Origin: Thiothrix sp.
GTDB lineage: Bacteria > Pseudomonadota > Gammaproteobacteria > Thiotrichales > Thiotrichaceae
Reading direction: 5' to 3'
Assembly (NCBI RefSeq): GCF_028714775.1
Contig: NZ_JAQTLS010000005.1
Coordinates: forward strand, 161,573-225,572
Length of the DNA stretch: 64,000 nucleotides
The notes beneath the pieces were generated by a model. That model had not been told where the DNA came from. It saw only the letters and a program-made list of their open reading frames with translations, and searched no databases. Shown piece after piece: positions 8,887-18,500 of this stretch (positions are counted from its first letter, which is position 1; each line of letters begins with the position of its first letter). The position numbers and the translations under genes are program-made.

Positions 8887-11745
8887 CTAATTAGTCCTGG
8901 CGGCTCGCAAGACTCGAAATCCCACACCGTAGCTTCGGTTGACAGTGTTGGTCCAGAGACGCGCGGAGGAACGCAACCACTCAGGTTTGTCGTTCCACGA
9001 ACCACCACGCAACACCCGCACACCTGACTCATTTTTAGGCTCCATACAACGACCTTCACTGCCATCAAAGTCTGCTTTCCACTCAGAGCATGTCCATTCC
9101 CAAACATTGCCCGCCGTATCATACAACCCGAAAGCATTAGGAGAAAAACTGCCTATTGGCGCTACATACTTTCCACCCCATTGGTCATCACAACCATCAC
9201 AATTCGCTTTACCTTTTGCAGCATCTTGATCACCCCACCAGTAAGGCGTATCAGTTCCGGCACGTGCCACATATTCCCACTCAGCTTCAGTCGGCAGACG
9301 GTATTGGTAGTTGCCTTCCGTTTTGATACTCAACCATTGCAGATAAGCATTGGCATCATTCCACGACACATAGGTCACAGCACGCCGCCCACGCTCGTTT
9401 TTGCTGGGTTCACCATTCGGGTATTTCAGGTCTTTTTGTGTTCCTTGCTGTTGCCAAACGTAGTAATCGTACTGCTCATACGTCACTTCGTATTTACCGA
9501 TGAAAAAGGGCTGCGAAATTGTGGCATTGGTAGCAGGATAACCAAAATTTTGCTGACCATATACTCCCTGATCGTTCAATGATTTATTCGCCATCTCCCC
9601 GAAATCCTTGTCGTATTCCCCTACCCGGAATTCACCAGTCGGTGGCTGAATTTCTTTTTCCACCAGTTCAGGCAAAGGCTCCGGCAACCAACCCCAACTC
9701 ATTAGACGGAATTTTTGCAAGGTCAGCATGTAGGATGGCGGCAAGCTGTTATCCAGCGTCCACAAGTAAGATTGCCCGACGAAGGCCAGCAACAGCAACA
9801 GCATGACGCCTTGCCCCCATCCAACCCGACGGCTACGGCGCAGGAAACATTCATCCACACTGCCCTGCTCCGGGCGCAGCTTGCGGTAAGCACGTAATTC
9901 ACTCCAGCTTGCCAGATTGAACCAACGCCCCAAGCCCTTTTTACCCTGCCATTCCTTCGCTTGTCGGGTGAGTTGGTCACGGTAGAACCCACGCTCGCGG
10001 TTTTTGTCGATGTAGTCGTAGAGGGTTTTCCAGTAGCCGACCAGCTTGCCGCTGGTTTCATCCTTACCTTTGGCGCGGATCAGGGTTTCGTGGATGAGGT
10101 CAATGGATTGGTCGTGCTCATTATCGCCAACCGTCACCAGCAGGCGCAGGCTACCATTAGCTTTGCGGTTGCCACCGTCCGGCGTTGGCCTGCCCGTCAG
10201 GTAATCAATCACCTGTTGCCCACGTTTAGGGTCAACCTTTTTGCCCCCCGCTGCCAGCCGCGCTTCACCCAAGGGCAAACGACGGCGGGTATGACGGCCT
10301 TCGTCATTGATGCGGGTCAGCGCCAACAGCAATTCCAGCGCATCGGCTTTGCCTTTGGGCAGATCACTTTCCAAGCGTGCCAACAACGCATCAGCCTGTT
10401 CTTCCAGCAAACCAGCAATACCGCCCTTGCTGATGTACAACTCACCGCTGAGGCGATTGCCCTGCCGTTGTTCCCACAACACCCGCAAGGCATTTTCCAC
10501 CAGTGGCAATGCGCCCGGTTCATCTTTGGCATCGTTCATGATGGCGGTGGTAATCGCACCCACATCCAGCCCCGCCAGCCGTGCAGGCTGTTCGATGGCT
10601 TCGCGCAAGCCATCCTGCGCAATGGTTTTCAACAGGTAGCGTTTGCAGTGCTGGTTGTAGAGTTCCGACAGGCATGGCAATTGCTCGAAGCCTTCCAAGA
10701 AGTCGATGCGCACCGTGCTGATCACAAACAGCGGACAATCTTTGTCTTTCAACGCGGTGGATAGCTGCTGGTCAAAGTGCAACTTTTCGGCTTTGTCGGC
10801 AAAGGTGAACAACTCCTCAAACTGGTCAACCACCAGCAGAAAGGCTTTTTTATCCTGCTTGAAATCACGCAAGCGCAGGGCAAGCGCGTTAGGGTCTTGC
10901 CGCAAACTGCGGTAACGCTTGCCCGTATCACGTAACGCCGCGTCCGCCACCAGCGAATGCTCCAGCACTTCCGCCAGTTGTTGCAACGGCTTTTCCCCCG
11001 GCATCAACGGGCCGAGGATGTGCCACTGTTCGTAGCCAGTCCGTGCCCACAATGCACCCTGTTGGATCAGCGGCAACATTCCGGCGTTCACCAGCGAGGA
11101 TTTGCCTGCACCGCTATTGCCTTCAATTTGCAACCAGCGACAGTATTGCGTGTCGATGGGGATGTTGGCGGGATTGCTGTCGCGTTGTGTGCCGAGGAAT
11201 TTGAGGGCTTCCAGCGTTTCCTTGCGCCGCCCAAAAAACAGGTGTGCATGTTCGGGCTGGAAAGCACTCAAACCAAGGAACGGACAACCTTCCACGGTAT
11301 TGCTGTTGTCCAGCAGTTCGGTTTTATCGCGGATGGCGTGGATAAGGGTTTCTGGCAAAGCCTGATCGGCTTGCCAACGCTGGATTTGGAACAGGCTCAG
11401 GAACGGCGGCAGGCTATGCACATTGCCTTCCGGCAGCAGGATCGGGAAAATCGGCAGACGTTGCCCATCATCATGCGGCGACAGATGTCGCGCCAAAGCA
11501 AACTGGGTTTCCGCCATCACCCAACGCTGGATGCCGTTCGCCCCAACCAGCAGCACAAAGGCAGAACAGCTTTGCAGCGCGGTTTGTAGCTGCGCCATCC
11601 AATTATCGCCAACGCGGATGGAGTCTTCGTCACGGAATACCGTAAACCCGGCTTTTTCCAATTCAGTACGCAAGGCAAGCGCCGCTTCCAGATTGGTGCG
11701 GCTGTAGCTGAGAAAGATTTGTGCGGTCGGCGGGGTTACACTCAT
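8887..11745 (-). CDS. TIR - nSTAND NTPase - TM - formylglycine-generating-enzyme (FGE)/C-type-lectin domain protein; candidate DGR target
   Basis: TIR-like N-terminus (AQIFLSYSRTNLEAALALRTELEKAGFTVFRDEDSI), Walker A GNSGAGKSS, Walker B FLLVVDQFEELF, TM helix GVMLLLLLAFVGQSYLW, FGE core (YRLPTEAEWEYVARAG, GLYDTAGNVWEWT, VRVLRGGSWN...GVGFRVLRA); start MSVTPPTAQ at 11745. Confidence 0.9.
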   Translation of the reverse strand: MSVTPPTAQIFLSYSRTNLEAALALRTELEKAGFTVFRDEDSIRVGDNWMAQLQTALQSCSAFVLLVGANGIQRWVMAETQFALARHLSPHDDGQRLPIFPILLPEGNVHSLPPFLSLFQIQRWQADQALPETLIHAIRDKTELLDNSNTVEGCPFLGLSAFQPEHAHLFFGRRKETLEALKFLGTQRDSNPANIPIDTQYCRWLQIEGNSGAGKSSLVNAGMLPLIQQGALWARTGYEQWHILGPLMPGEKPLQQLAEVLEHSLVADAALRDTGKRYRSLRQDPNALALRLRDFKQDKKAFLLVVDQFEELFTFADKAEKLHFDQQLSTALKDKDCPLFVISTVRIDFLEGFEQLPCLSELYNQHCKRYLLKTIAQDGLREAIEQPARLAGLDVGAITTAIMNDAKDEPGALPLVENALRVLWEQRQGNRLSGELYISKGGIAGLLEEQADALLARLESDLPKGKADALELLLALTRINDEGRHTRRRLPLGEARLAAGGKKVDPKRGQQVIDYLTGRPTPDGGNRKANGSLRLLVTVGDNEHDQSIDLIHETLIRAKGKDETSGKLVGYWKTLYDYIDKNRERGFYRDQLTRQAKEWQGKKGLGRWFNLASWSELRAYRKLRPEQGSVDECFLRRSRRVGWGQGVMLLLLLAFVGQSYLWTLDNSLPPSYMLTLQKFRLMSWGWLPEPLPELVEKEIQPPTGEFRVGEYDKDFGEMANKSLNDQGVYGQQNFGYPATNATISQPFFIGKYEVTYEQYDYYVWQQQGTQKDLKYPNGEPSKNERGRRAVTYVSWNDANAYLQWLSIKTEGNYQYRLPTEAEWEYVARAGTDTPYWWGDQDAAKGKANCDGCDDQWGGKYVAPIGSFSPNAFGLYDTAGNVWEWTCSEWKADFDGSEGRCMEPKNESGVRVLRGGSWNDKPEWLRSSARLWTNTVNRSYGVGFRVLRAARTN
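8890..9025 (-). other. Candidate DGR variable region (VR) at the 3' end of the FGE-domain gene
   Basis: C-terminal VLRGGSWNDKPEWLRSSARLWTNTVNRSYGVGFRVLRAARTN occupies the position diversified in FGE-type DGR target proteins. Confidence 0.55.
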
Positions 11746-11799
11746 GCCCGATCTCCAAGCCCATAGGAATAGCAAGGATTATGGCACAAAAACCCACAC

Positions 11800-11842
11800 T
11801 GTCATGCATAGCATCTTGTACGCCTGATGTTGTAACATGACA
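11800..11842. promoter_or_regulatory. Inverted repeats upstream of the TacAT-like operon
   Basis: TGTCATG (11800-11806) / CATGACA (11836-11842) and nested ATGTT-GT-AACAT (11827-11838). Confidence 0.45.
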
Positions 11843-11867
11843 GTATGAATTCCAAGGGAGGAACACC

Positions 11868-12152
11868 ATGCTCGCCACCACCGCCACGACCCGCCCTGCC
11901 CGTTTCGGCCTGCGGGCAACCTTGCAACAAGAAGCCATTTTGCGCCGCGCCGCTGAAGTCAGCCGCAAGTCCCTGACGGAGTTCATTCTGGACAGTGCCT
12001 GTGCCGTTGCCGAACAGACCTTGCTGGAACAGCGCCTGTTCATGGTTTCCGGGCAACAATACCAAACCTTGCTGGAACTGCTTGACCGCCCACCCCAAGC
12101 GAATGCCGGGTTAGAAAAACTGTTCAGCAAAACCGCACCGTGGGAACAGTGA
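11868..12152 (+). CDS. DUF1778 / TacA-like RHH antitoxin
   Basis: 94 aa; RFGLRATLQQEAILRRAAEVSRKSLTEFILDSA; stop overlaps the start of the downstream GNAT gene (TGATG). Confidence 0.85.
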   Translation: MLATTATTRPARFGLRATLQQEAILRRAAEVSRKSLTEFILDSACAVAEQTLLEQRLFMVSGQQYQTLLELLDRPPQANAGLEKLFSKTAPWEQ

Positions 12153-12640
12153 TGCACGCACCAGCACCGTTATTGCGCGAACACGAATTGGAAGATTTTG
12201 ATTGCGGGCAAACCTCCCTCAATGACTGGTTACAACGTTATGCCCGCCAAGCACAAGGCAGCGGCTCTGCCCGTACCTTTGTGGTTACAGATGAAAAGCG
12301 TGTAGTTGGCTATTTCAGCCTGACGGTAGGCCAAGTTGATACGCTGGATGCGCCGGAACGGGTACGCAAAGGTATGGGGCAATATCCCATTCCTGTCATT
12401 CTGCTGGCGCGGTTGGCGGTTGACCAACGCTACCAAGGGCAAGGGATTGGCGTAGGGTTACTGAAAGATGCGATCCGCCGTGCCCTGATGATTGCAGAAC
12501 AGGCGGGAGTGCGGGCTATGATGACGCATCCCCTCAACGAGGATGCTGCACGTTTCTACCGTACATTCGGCTTTGAAGCATCCCCACTGGGCGGACAACA
12601 ACTGCTGCTGTTGTTGAAGGATGCCAAAAAATACGCCTAA
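12152..12640 (+). CDS. GNAT-family toxin (TacT-like)
   Basis: DFDCGQTSLNDWLQRYARQAQGSGSARTFVV...LARLAVDQRYQGQGIGVGLLKDAI...FYRTFGFEASP; paired with a DUF1778 antitoxin. Confidence 0.88.
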   Translation: MHAPAPLLREHELEDFDCGQTSLNDWLQRYARQAQGSGSARTFVVTDEKRVVGYFSLTVGQVDTLDAPERVRKGMGQYPIPVILLARLAVDQRYQGQGIGVGLLKDAIRRALMIAEQAGVRAMMTHPLNEDAARFYRTFGFEASPLGGQQLLLLLKDAKKYA

Positions 12641-12646
12641 CACCCG

Positions 12647-13003
12647 TTACTTCTTCTTCATCTTCTCTTTCAAATCCGCAAACGGGTTATGCGTTGCCGC
12701 TGCTGGGCCTTTGGTTCCCGCTGAGCCGCCATGCATTGCTTCGATCAGCTTTTGGTGTTCGTTGTCGTGGCAATACAGGCATAACAATTCCCAGTTACTG
12801 CCATCTGCCGGATTATTGTCGTGGTTGTGGTCACGGTGATGCACGGTCAGTTCCCGCAGGTTGGCGTGGGTAAATTCACGGGTGCAACGCCCGCAAATCC
12901 ACGGGTACAGTTTGAGCGCTTGTTCGCGGTAGCCTTTGGAACGGTCTTCGGCATTCTTGCGGGCTTTGAGGACGATTTTTTCGTGTTCGGGATTCAGGTT
13001 CAT
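12647..13003 (-). CDS. yajD: YajD-family HNH nuclease
   Basis: CGRCTREF...LTVHHRDHNHDNNPADGSNWELLCLYCHDNEHQK. Confidence 0.85.
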   Translation of the reverse strand: MNLNPEHEKIVLKARKNAEDRSKGYREQALKLYPWICGRCTREFTHANLRELTVHHRDHNHDNNPADGSNWELLCLYCHDNEHQKLIEAMHGGSAGTKGPAAATHNPFADLKEKMKKK

Positions 13004-13104
13004 GGATATTTGCCCTTCAATTCAGTAGTAGGGGCAAGCATAGCACAGCCCATCAGGCAGGTGGAGCCGTGCAACACCTGCCCGATTTAGCGCGGCTAAC
13101 CCCC

Positions 13105-13680
13105 TTAGCGGTGCGGCCTTCTTTTCACCGGAATCGGTTTGAGGTTGCTCGCGCTCAGCCCCATTTCCTCGTCTGCCATCATGCGGCTGCGGTCAACGAA
13201 AATGGAAATCGGATAGCCGTACTTACGGTCATATTTCACATCAATTTGCGCGGCCTTGCTGTTGACCGCTTCTTGAATGGTTTTGAACAAACCATCTACA
13301 GTCATGGCACGGTCACGGGCATCGGTATTGGCAGGAGCCATGCGTCCATTTCCGGCAGGTAACGCGGCTGGCGGCGTTGACACGGCTTTCACGACCTTGC
13401 CGCCTTTCACCGTAATCTGGATGGGAGCGGTAAATTCCGGCGCACAGAAACAACTGCGGGCTAGAGTGAATGTGTAATTGCTGATTTTCTGCGCTTTCCA
13501 CTTCATCTGATTGGCTTTCAATGCTTTGAGGATCAACGGCATACGTGGATCAGGCTGTTCAATCGGCATTCCCCCGTCAACAGGTGGTGGCGGTGGTACT
13601 GGCGGCAAACCGGCAGCATTGGCAATAGCGCTGAACCCCAGCATTAACGACAGCAACGTGGTAACTAATGGCTTGAACAT
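13105..13680 (-). CDS. Secreted DUF6174-like hypothetical protein
   Basis: Signal peptide MFKPLVTTLLSLMLGFSAIANAA; NYTFTLARSCFC...PIQITVKGGKVV. Confidence 0.6.
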   Translation of the reverse strand: MFKPLVTTLLSLMLGFSAIANAAGLPPVPPPPPVDGGMPIEQPDPRMPLILKALKANQMKWKAQKISNYTFTLARSCFCAPEFTAPIQITVKGGKVVKAVSTPPAALPAGNGRMAPANTDARDRAMTVDGLFKTIQEAVNSKAAQIDVKYDRKYGYPISIFVDRSRMMADEEMGLSASNLKPIPVKRRPHR

Positions 13681-13751
13681 AAAAAGATTCCTTTCGTGAG
13701 TGTTATGATCAGTTTGGCAGCTTAATGGTGTGGAAGTTCCCGCTCGACAAC

Positions 13752-13798
13752 TGACTGCCGGTCATTTACAATCGCTACAAACAACTGACCGCTAGTCA
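13752..13798. promoter_or_regulatory. Two TetR-type operators upstream of the tetR gene
   Basis: TGACTGCCGGTCA (13752-13764) and TGACCGCTAGTCA (13786-13798), both in CAAC-TGAC-N5-GTCA-TT context, same as at 5046/5081. Confidence 0.75.
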
Positions 13799-13803
13799 TT
13801 TAT

Positions 13804-14445
13804 ATGCAAATCCGCGCTACCAATCCCGAAGATAAGGAACTGCGCCGCGAGGCCATCCTTGATGCTGCCGAACAACTGTGGCTTTCCCAACCCGAACGCA
13901 TGGCGAATGTGGCAGACATTGCCAGCGCTGCTGGGCTTGCTAAAGGTACAGTCTATCTGTATTTCCGCAGCAAGGAAGAGCTGTTTCTCGCCATCCACGA
14001 ACGGCATGTGACGGAGTTTTTCAACCGCGTCGCAGAACGTGCCCGACAAGACGCCCCGATGACGCTGGAGGATATGCTCAGCCTCACCCGCCAGTTCTTG
14101 CTCAATACCCCCGCGTTTTTACCTTTGGCGACGCAATGCCACGGCATGATGGAACGGCACATCCCGCTGGAAGTCGGCTACGCCTTTGAAGAGCGCACTT
14201 ATGCCCGCCTGAATACGGTTGTCGCCGCCCTGCAACGCCATTTCCCGCTGATTACCCCGGCGCTGATGCTGCAAAGCTACGCACTGATTCTGGGGCTGTG
14301 GCAATTGCTGCGCCCTACCCCGCTGAAAGAGCTGATGAAAGAACGCTCGCTGATCTGCGCTTGCACCGACGATTACCTGCTCATGCTGGAAAATGCCCTG
14401 AACGCCCTGTGGCGCGGTGCACTGACCCCGGAGGAACTGACATGA
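13804..14445 (+). CDS. TetR/AcrR family transcriptional regulator
   Basis: REAILDAAEQLWLSQPERMANVADIASAAGLAKGTVYLYFRSKEELFLAIHE. Confidence 0.95.
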   Translation: MQIRATNPEDKELRREAILDAAEQLWLSQPERMANVADIASAAGLAKGTVYLYFRSKEELFLAIHERHVTEFFNRVAERARQDAPMTLEDMLSLTRQFLLNTPAFLPLATQCHGMMERHIPLEVGYAFEERTYARLNTVVAALQRHFPLITPALMLQSYALILGLWQLLRPTPLKELMKERSLICACTDDYLLMLENALNALWRGALTPEELT

Positions 14446-15512
14446 AACGCATCTTACTGCTGGCTTTGCTCGCATCATTAGCGGCTTGCAAGGAATCAGA
14501 AGCCCCCGCAGCCCCCATCCGCCCCGCCCAAGTCTGGACAGTTACCGACCAAACCACAGCCAGCAATGTCAGCTATTCCGGCGAAATCAAGGCGCGTTTT
14601 GAGGCCGACCTGTCGTTCCGTGTCAGTGGCAAAATCATGGCACGCGAAGCAGAAGCCGGTGACAGCGTAAAAGCCGGACAAGTGTTGGCACACCTCGACA
14701 CCACCGACTTGAACCTGAACACCCAAGCCGCGCAAGCCGCTGCCCGCGCCGCCCTCTCCGACCAAGCCACCGCCAAAGCGGAACTGGCACGCAACCGCGA
14801 ACTGTTCCAGAAAAATTTCATCAGCAAAGCCGCGTTGGAAGCCTACATCAACCGTTACAACGCCGCCGAATCCAGCGCCAAGGCCGCCACCGCACAGTTT
14901 GATCTGGCACAAAACCAATCCGGCTACAGTGACCTGAAAGCCGACAAAGACGGGGTAATCACCACGTTCAGCGCCGAAAGCGGGCAAGTGGTCGCTGCCG
15001 GACAACCCGTCGCACACATTGCTTACGACGGCGAACGCGAAGCCTACATCCGCATCGGTGAAAATACCGCCAAAACCCTCACTGCAGGCACGTTGGTCAA
15101 TATCAAACTGTGGTCACAGCCGGACACAGCCTTTCAGGGCAAAGTGCGGGAAATTTCCCCTGCCACCGACGTTACCCGCAGCTTTTTGGTCAAGATCAGC
15201 CTGTTGAACCCGCCGGAAGGTGTACGGCTGGGTGCAACCGCCGACATCAGCTTGCCTGCGGCGCGTACCCAAGAAACTAACTGGTTGCCTGCTTCCGCAC
15301 TGTTCCAACAAAGCAAACAAGCTGCCGTGTGGGTCATGGGGGCAGATCATCAAGTACACACCCAAGCCGTCAACGTGATTGCCTATGGCGAAGACGGGGT
15401 AATAGTCAGCGGTTTGCAAGCGGGCGCACAAGTGATCGCCGCCGGTATCCACAAACTGAGCGAAGGGCAAACCATCACCCCCATTCCATATGACGGGAAG
15501 GCTGGCTCATGA
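14442..15512 (+). CDS. RND efflux periplasmic adaptor (membrane fusion) lipoprotein
   Basis: MKRILLLALLASLAACKE lipobox; GEIKARFEADLSFRVSGKIMAREAEAGDSVKAGQVLAHLD; ATGA overlap with tetR. Confidence 0.93.
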   Translation: MKRILLLALLASLAACKESEAPAAPIRPAQVWTVTDQTTASNVSYSGEIKARFEADLSFRVSGKIMAREAEAGDSVKAGQVLAHLDTTDLNLNTQAAQAAARAALSDQATAKAELARNRELFQKNFISKAALEAYINRYNAAESSAKAATAQFDLAQNQSGYSDLKADKDGVITTFSAESGQVVAAGQPVAHIAYDGEREAYIRIGENTAKTLTAGTLVNIKLWSQPDTAFQGKVREISPATDVTRSFLVKISLLNPPEGVRLGATADISLPAARTQETNWLPASALFQQSKQAAVWVMGADHQVHTQAVNVIAYGEDGVIVSGLQAGAQVIAAGIHKLSEGQTITPIPYDGKAGS

Positions 15513-18500
15513 ACGGTTTCAATCTCTCGGAATGGGCGCTGCGCCACCGTAATTTCGTCCTGTATTTGATGATACTGACGCTGGGTTTAGGCATTTTCGG
15601 CTACGGCAAGCTGGGGCAATCGGAAGACCCGCCCTTCACCTTCAAAGTGATGCTGATACAAGCCTATTGGCCCGGTGCGACTGCGCAAGAAGTGGAATCG
15701 CAAGTCACCGACCGGATTGAGAAAACCGTACTCGAAACCGATTACGTCGACGTGGTTCGCAGCTTTTCGCGCCCCGGCGAGGCTAATATTTTCGTCATTG
15801 CCAAAGATAATGCCCCTTCCAGCGCCATGCCGGATATGTTTTACGACATCCACAAACGCACCGAAAACATGGAACGCAGCCTCCCCCAAGGTGTGCAAGG
15901 GCCGTTTTTCAACGACGAATTCGGCGAAACTTACGGCAATATTTTTGCCCTGACGGGTGATGGTTTCAATTTCGCCCAATTGCGTGACGCGGCAGATGAC
16001 ATCCGCAAGGAATTGCTGCGGGTCAAAGACGTGGCGAAAGTCCTCAGCATTGGTGAGCAAGATGAGCGCATTTACATCGAACTCTCCAATACTAAGCTGG
16101 CGACTTTGGGTTTCACCGTGCAACAACTGGTCAATGTCTTGCAGGCGCAAAACAGCATCGCCGCCGTGGGTGCGTACAACACCGCTTCCGACCGCATTTA
16201 CGTGCGTCCACAAGGGGCATTCACCAGCCTTGAAGACATCCGCAACCTGCCGATCAATATCGGCGACCGCACCTTGCGCCTGCGCGAAGTGGCGGAAGTG
16301 AAACGCGGATTGGTCGATCCGCCGCATTCCACCTTCCGTTATCAGGGGCAAGAAGCGCTCGGGATTGGCGTTTCCATGCGCAAAGGCGGCGACATTATTG
16401 CGCTGGGCAAATCACTGGATGAAGCGCTAGTCCGTATCGAAAGCCAGCTTCCCGTCGGCATGGAACTGCACCGGGTCAATGACCAACCCTCGGCGGTGAA
16501 ACGCTCGGTCGGCGAATTCCTGCAAACCGTGTTTGAAGCCGTCGTCATCGTGCTGGCGGTAAGTTTTATCAGCCTTGGGGTACGCGCTGGAACAGTGGTC
16601 GCACTGTCGATCCCGCTGGTACTGGCGGCAACCTTTTTCACTATGCACCTGTTCGGCATTGGCCTGCACAAGATTTCGCTAGGGTCATTGGTGCTAGCCT
16701 TGGGGCTGCTGGTGGATGACGCCATCATCGCTATCGAAATGATGGTGGTGAAAATGGAAGAAGGCTGGGATCGGGTCAAAGCCGCAAGCTTCGCCTACAC
16801 CACCACCGCGTTTCCGATGCTAACCGGGACGTTGGTCACGGCGGCAGGCTTCCTGCCAATTGCCACCGCACAATCCTCGGTCGGGGAATACACCCGTTCA
16901 ATCTTTGAAGTAGTCACGATTGCGCTGGTGATTTCGTGGTTTGCGGCGGTAATTGTGATCCCGTATTTGGGGTTCAAATTGTTGCCGGAGCATGTGTCGC
17001 ATGATCCCTCCCAGGAAAAGGAAGGGTATTTCGCCAAATTACTCAAACCCTTACTGGATGCCCAACATCACCTCGCGGAAAGGTTCTATCGCCATTTCCG
17101 CCACCTGATCCAAGCCTGCGTCAATTACCCAGCAATCGTCATCTTACTGACGCTCGCCACCTTCATCGGCTCCATCATGCTGTTCCAGTTGGTGCAGAAA
17201 CAGTTCTTCCCCGATGCCACACGCCTAGAGTTGATCGTTGACCTGAAATTACCAGAAGGTTCTTCTCTGCAAGCGACCCAAGCGGAAGTCGGCAAGCTGG
17301 AAAAATACCTGAATACCCAGCAAGACCATATCGACAACTTCGTCGCGTATGTGGGCAACGGTTCGCCACGTTTCTACCTGCCGCTTGACCAACAACTGCC
17401 TGCCGCCAGTTTTGCGCAATTCGTGATTACCACCAAAAGCATTCCCGACCGCGAAGTTTTACGCACCCAACTAATCGACCTGTTGGATAACAGCGGGCAA
17501 TTCACACTGACGCGCGGGCGTGCCGTGCGCCTAGAAAACGGCCCGCCAGTAGGCTACCCGGTACAGTTCCGCATTTCCGGCGATGATTTGTGGAAACTGC
17601 GCGAACTTGCCGAACAAGTTGCCAGCGCCATGCGTGCCAACCCACATCTGGTCAACGTGCATTTGGACTGGAACGAACGCAGCAAAGCCATTCGCCTGAA
17701 AGTAGACACGGCAAAAGCCATCAGCCTCGGCGTGACCCAAGCCGCCCTGTCGCAACTGCTGCAAAGCACCCTGCAAGGCACACCCATCGGCGAATTCCGC
17801 GAACAAGACCAAACCATCCCCATTCTGCTGCGCGGGACAGAAGGCGAACGCGACCAACTTTCCCGCCTTGCCGGGCTGAATGTGCCAACCTCCACCGGCA
17901 AAACCGTGCCGTTGTCACAACTGGCGAATGTCGAATACGCGCAGGAAGAAGGCATCCTCTGGCATCGCAACCGCGTCCGCACCATCACGGTACGCGGGGA
18001 TATTTACGGTAAAATCCAAGCACCCACTGTCACCGAAGAAGTGGAAGCGCGGCTGGGTGACATCCGCAAAGCCTTGCCGCTGGGCTACCGGCTGGAAACG
18101 GGTGGGGCGGTAGAAGAAAGCGCGAAAGGCAACGAATCCATCGGTGCGGGTTTCCCACTGTTCATCATCGTGGTGCTGACCTTGCTGATGATCCAATTGC
18201 AGAGTTTCCAGCGCGTCATTATGGTGATGCTGACCGCGCCGTTTGGGCTGATAGGAGTGGCGGTATTCCTGCTGCTGTTTAACCAGCCATTCGGCTTCGT
18301 GGCAATGCTGGGGACGATTGCACTTTCCGGCATGATCATGCGCAACTCAGTAATCTTGCTGGATCAGATCGAGCGCAATATCGAAGAGGGGCAAGTGCCA
18401 CGCGAAGCGGTGATTGATGCTGCGGTAAGGCGTTTCCGCCCGATCATGCTGACTGCGCTGGCGGCAATACTGGCGATGATCCCACTATCAGAAAGTGTGT

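Noticed and set aside
8766-9137. 123-aa minus-strand ORF overlapping the 3' end of the FGE-domain gene
   Set aside because: Out-of-frame with the conserved FGE coding sequence; no domain; likely spurious
8127-13003. Search for a DGR reverse transcriptase or a template-repeat copy near the FGE-domain gene
   Set aside because: No ORF with RT motifs and no second copy of the VLRGGSWN...GFRVLRA coding DNA was seen in the window, so a complete DGR cassette cannot be claimed here
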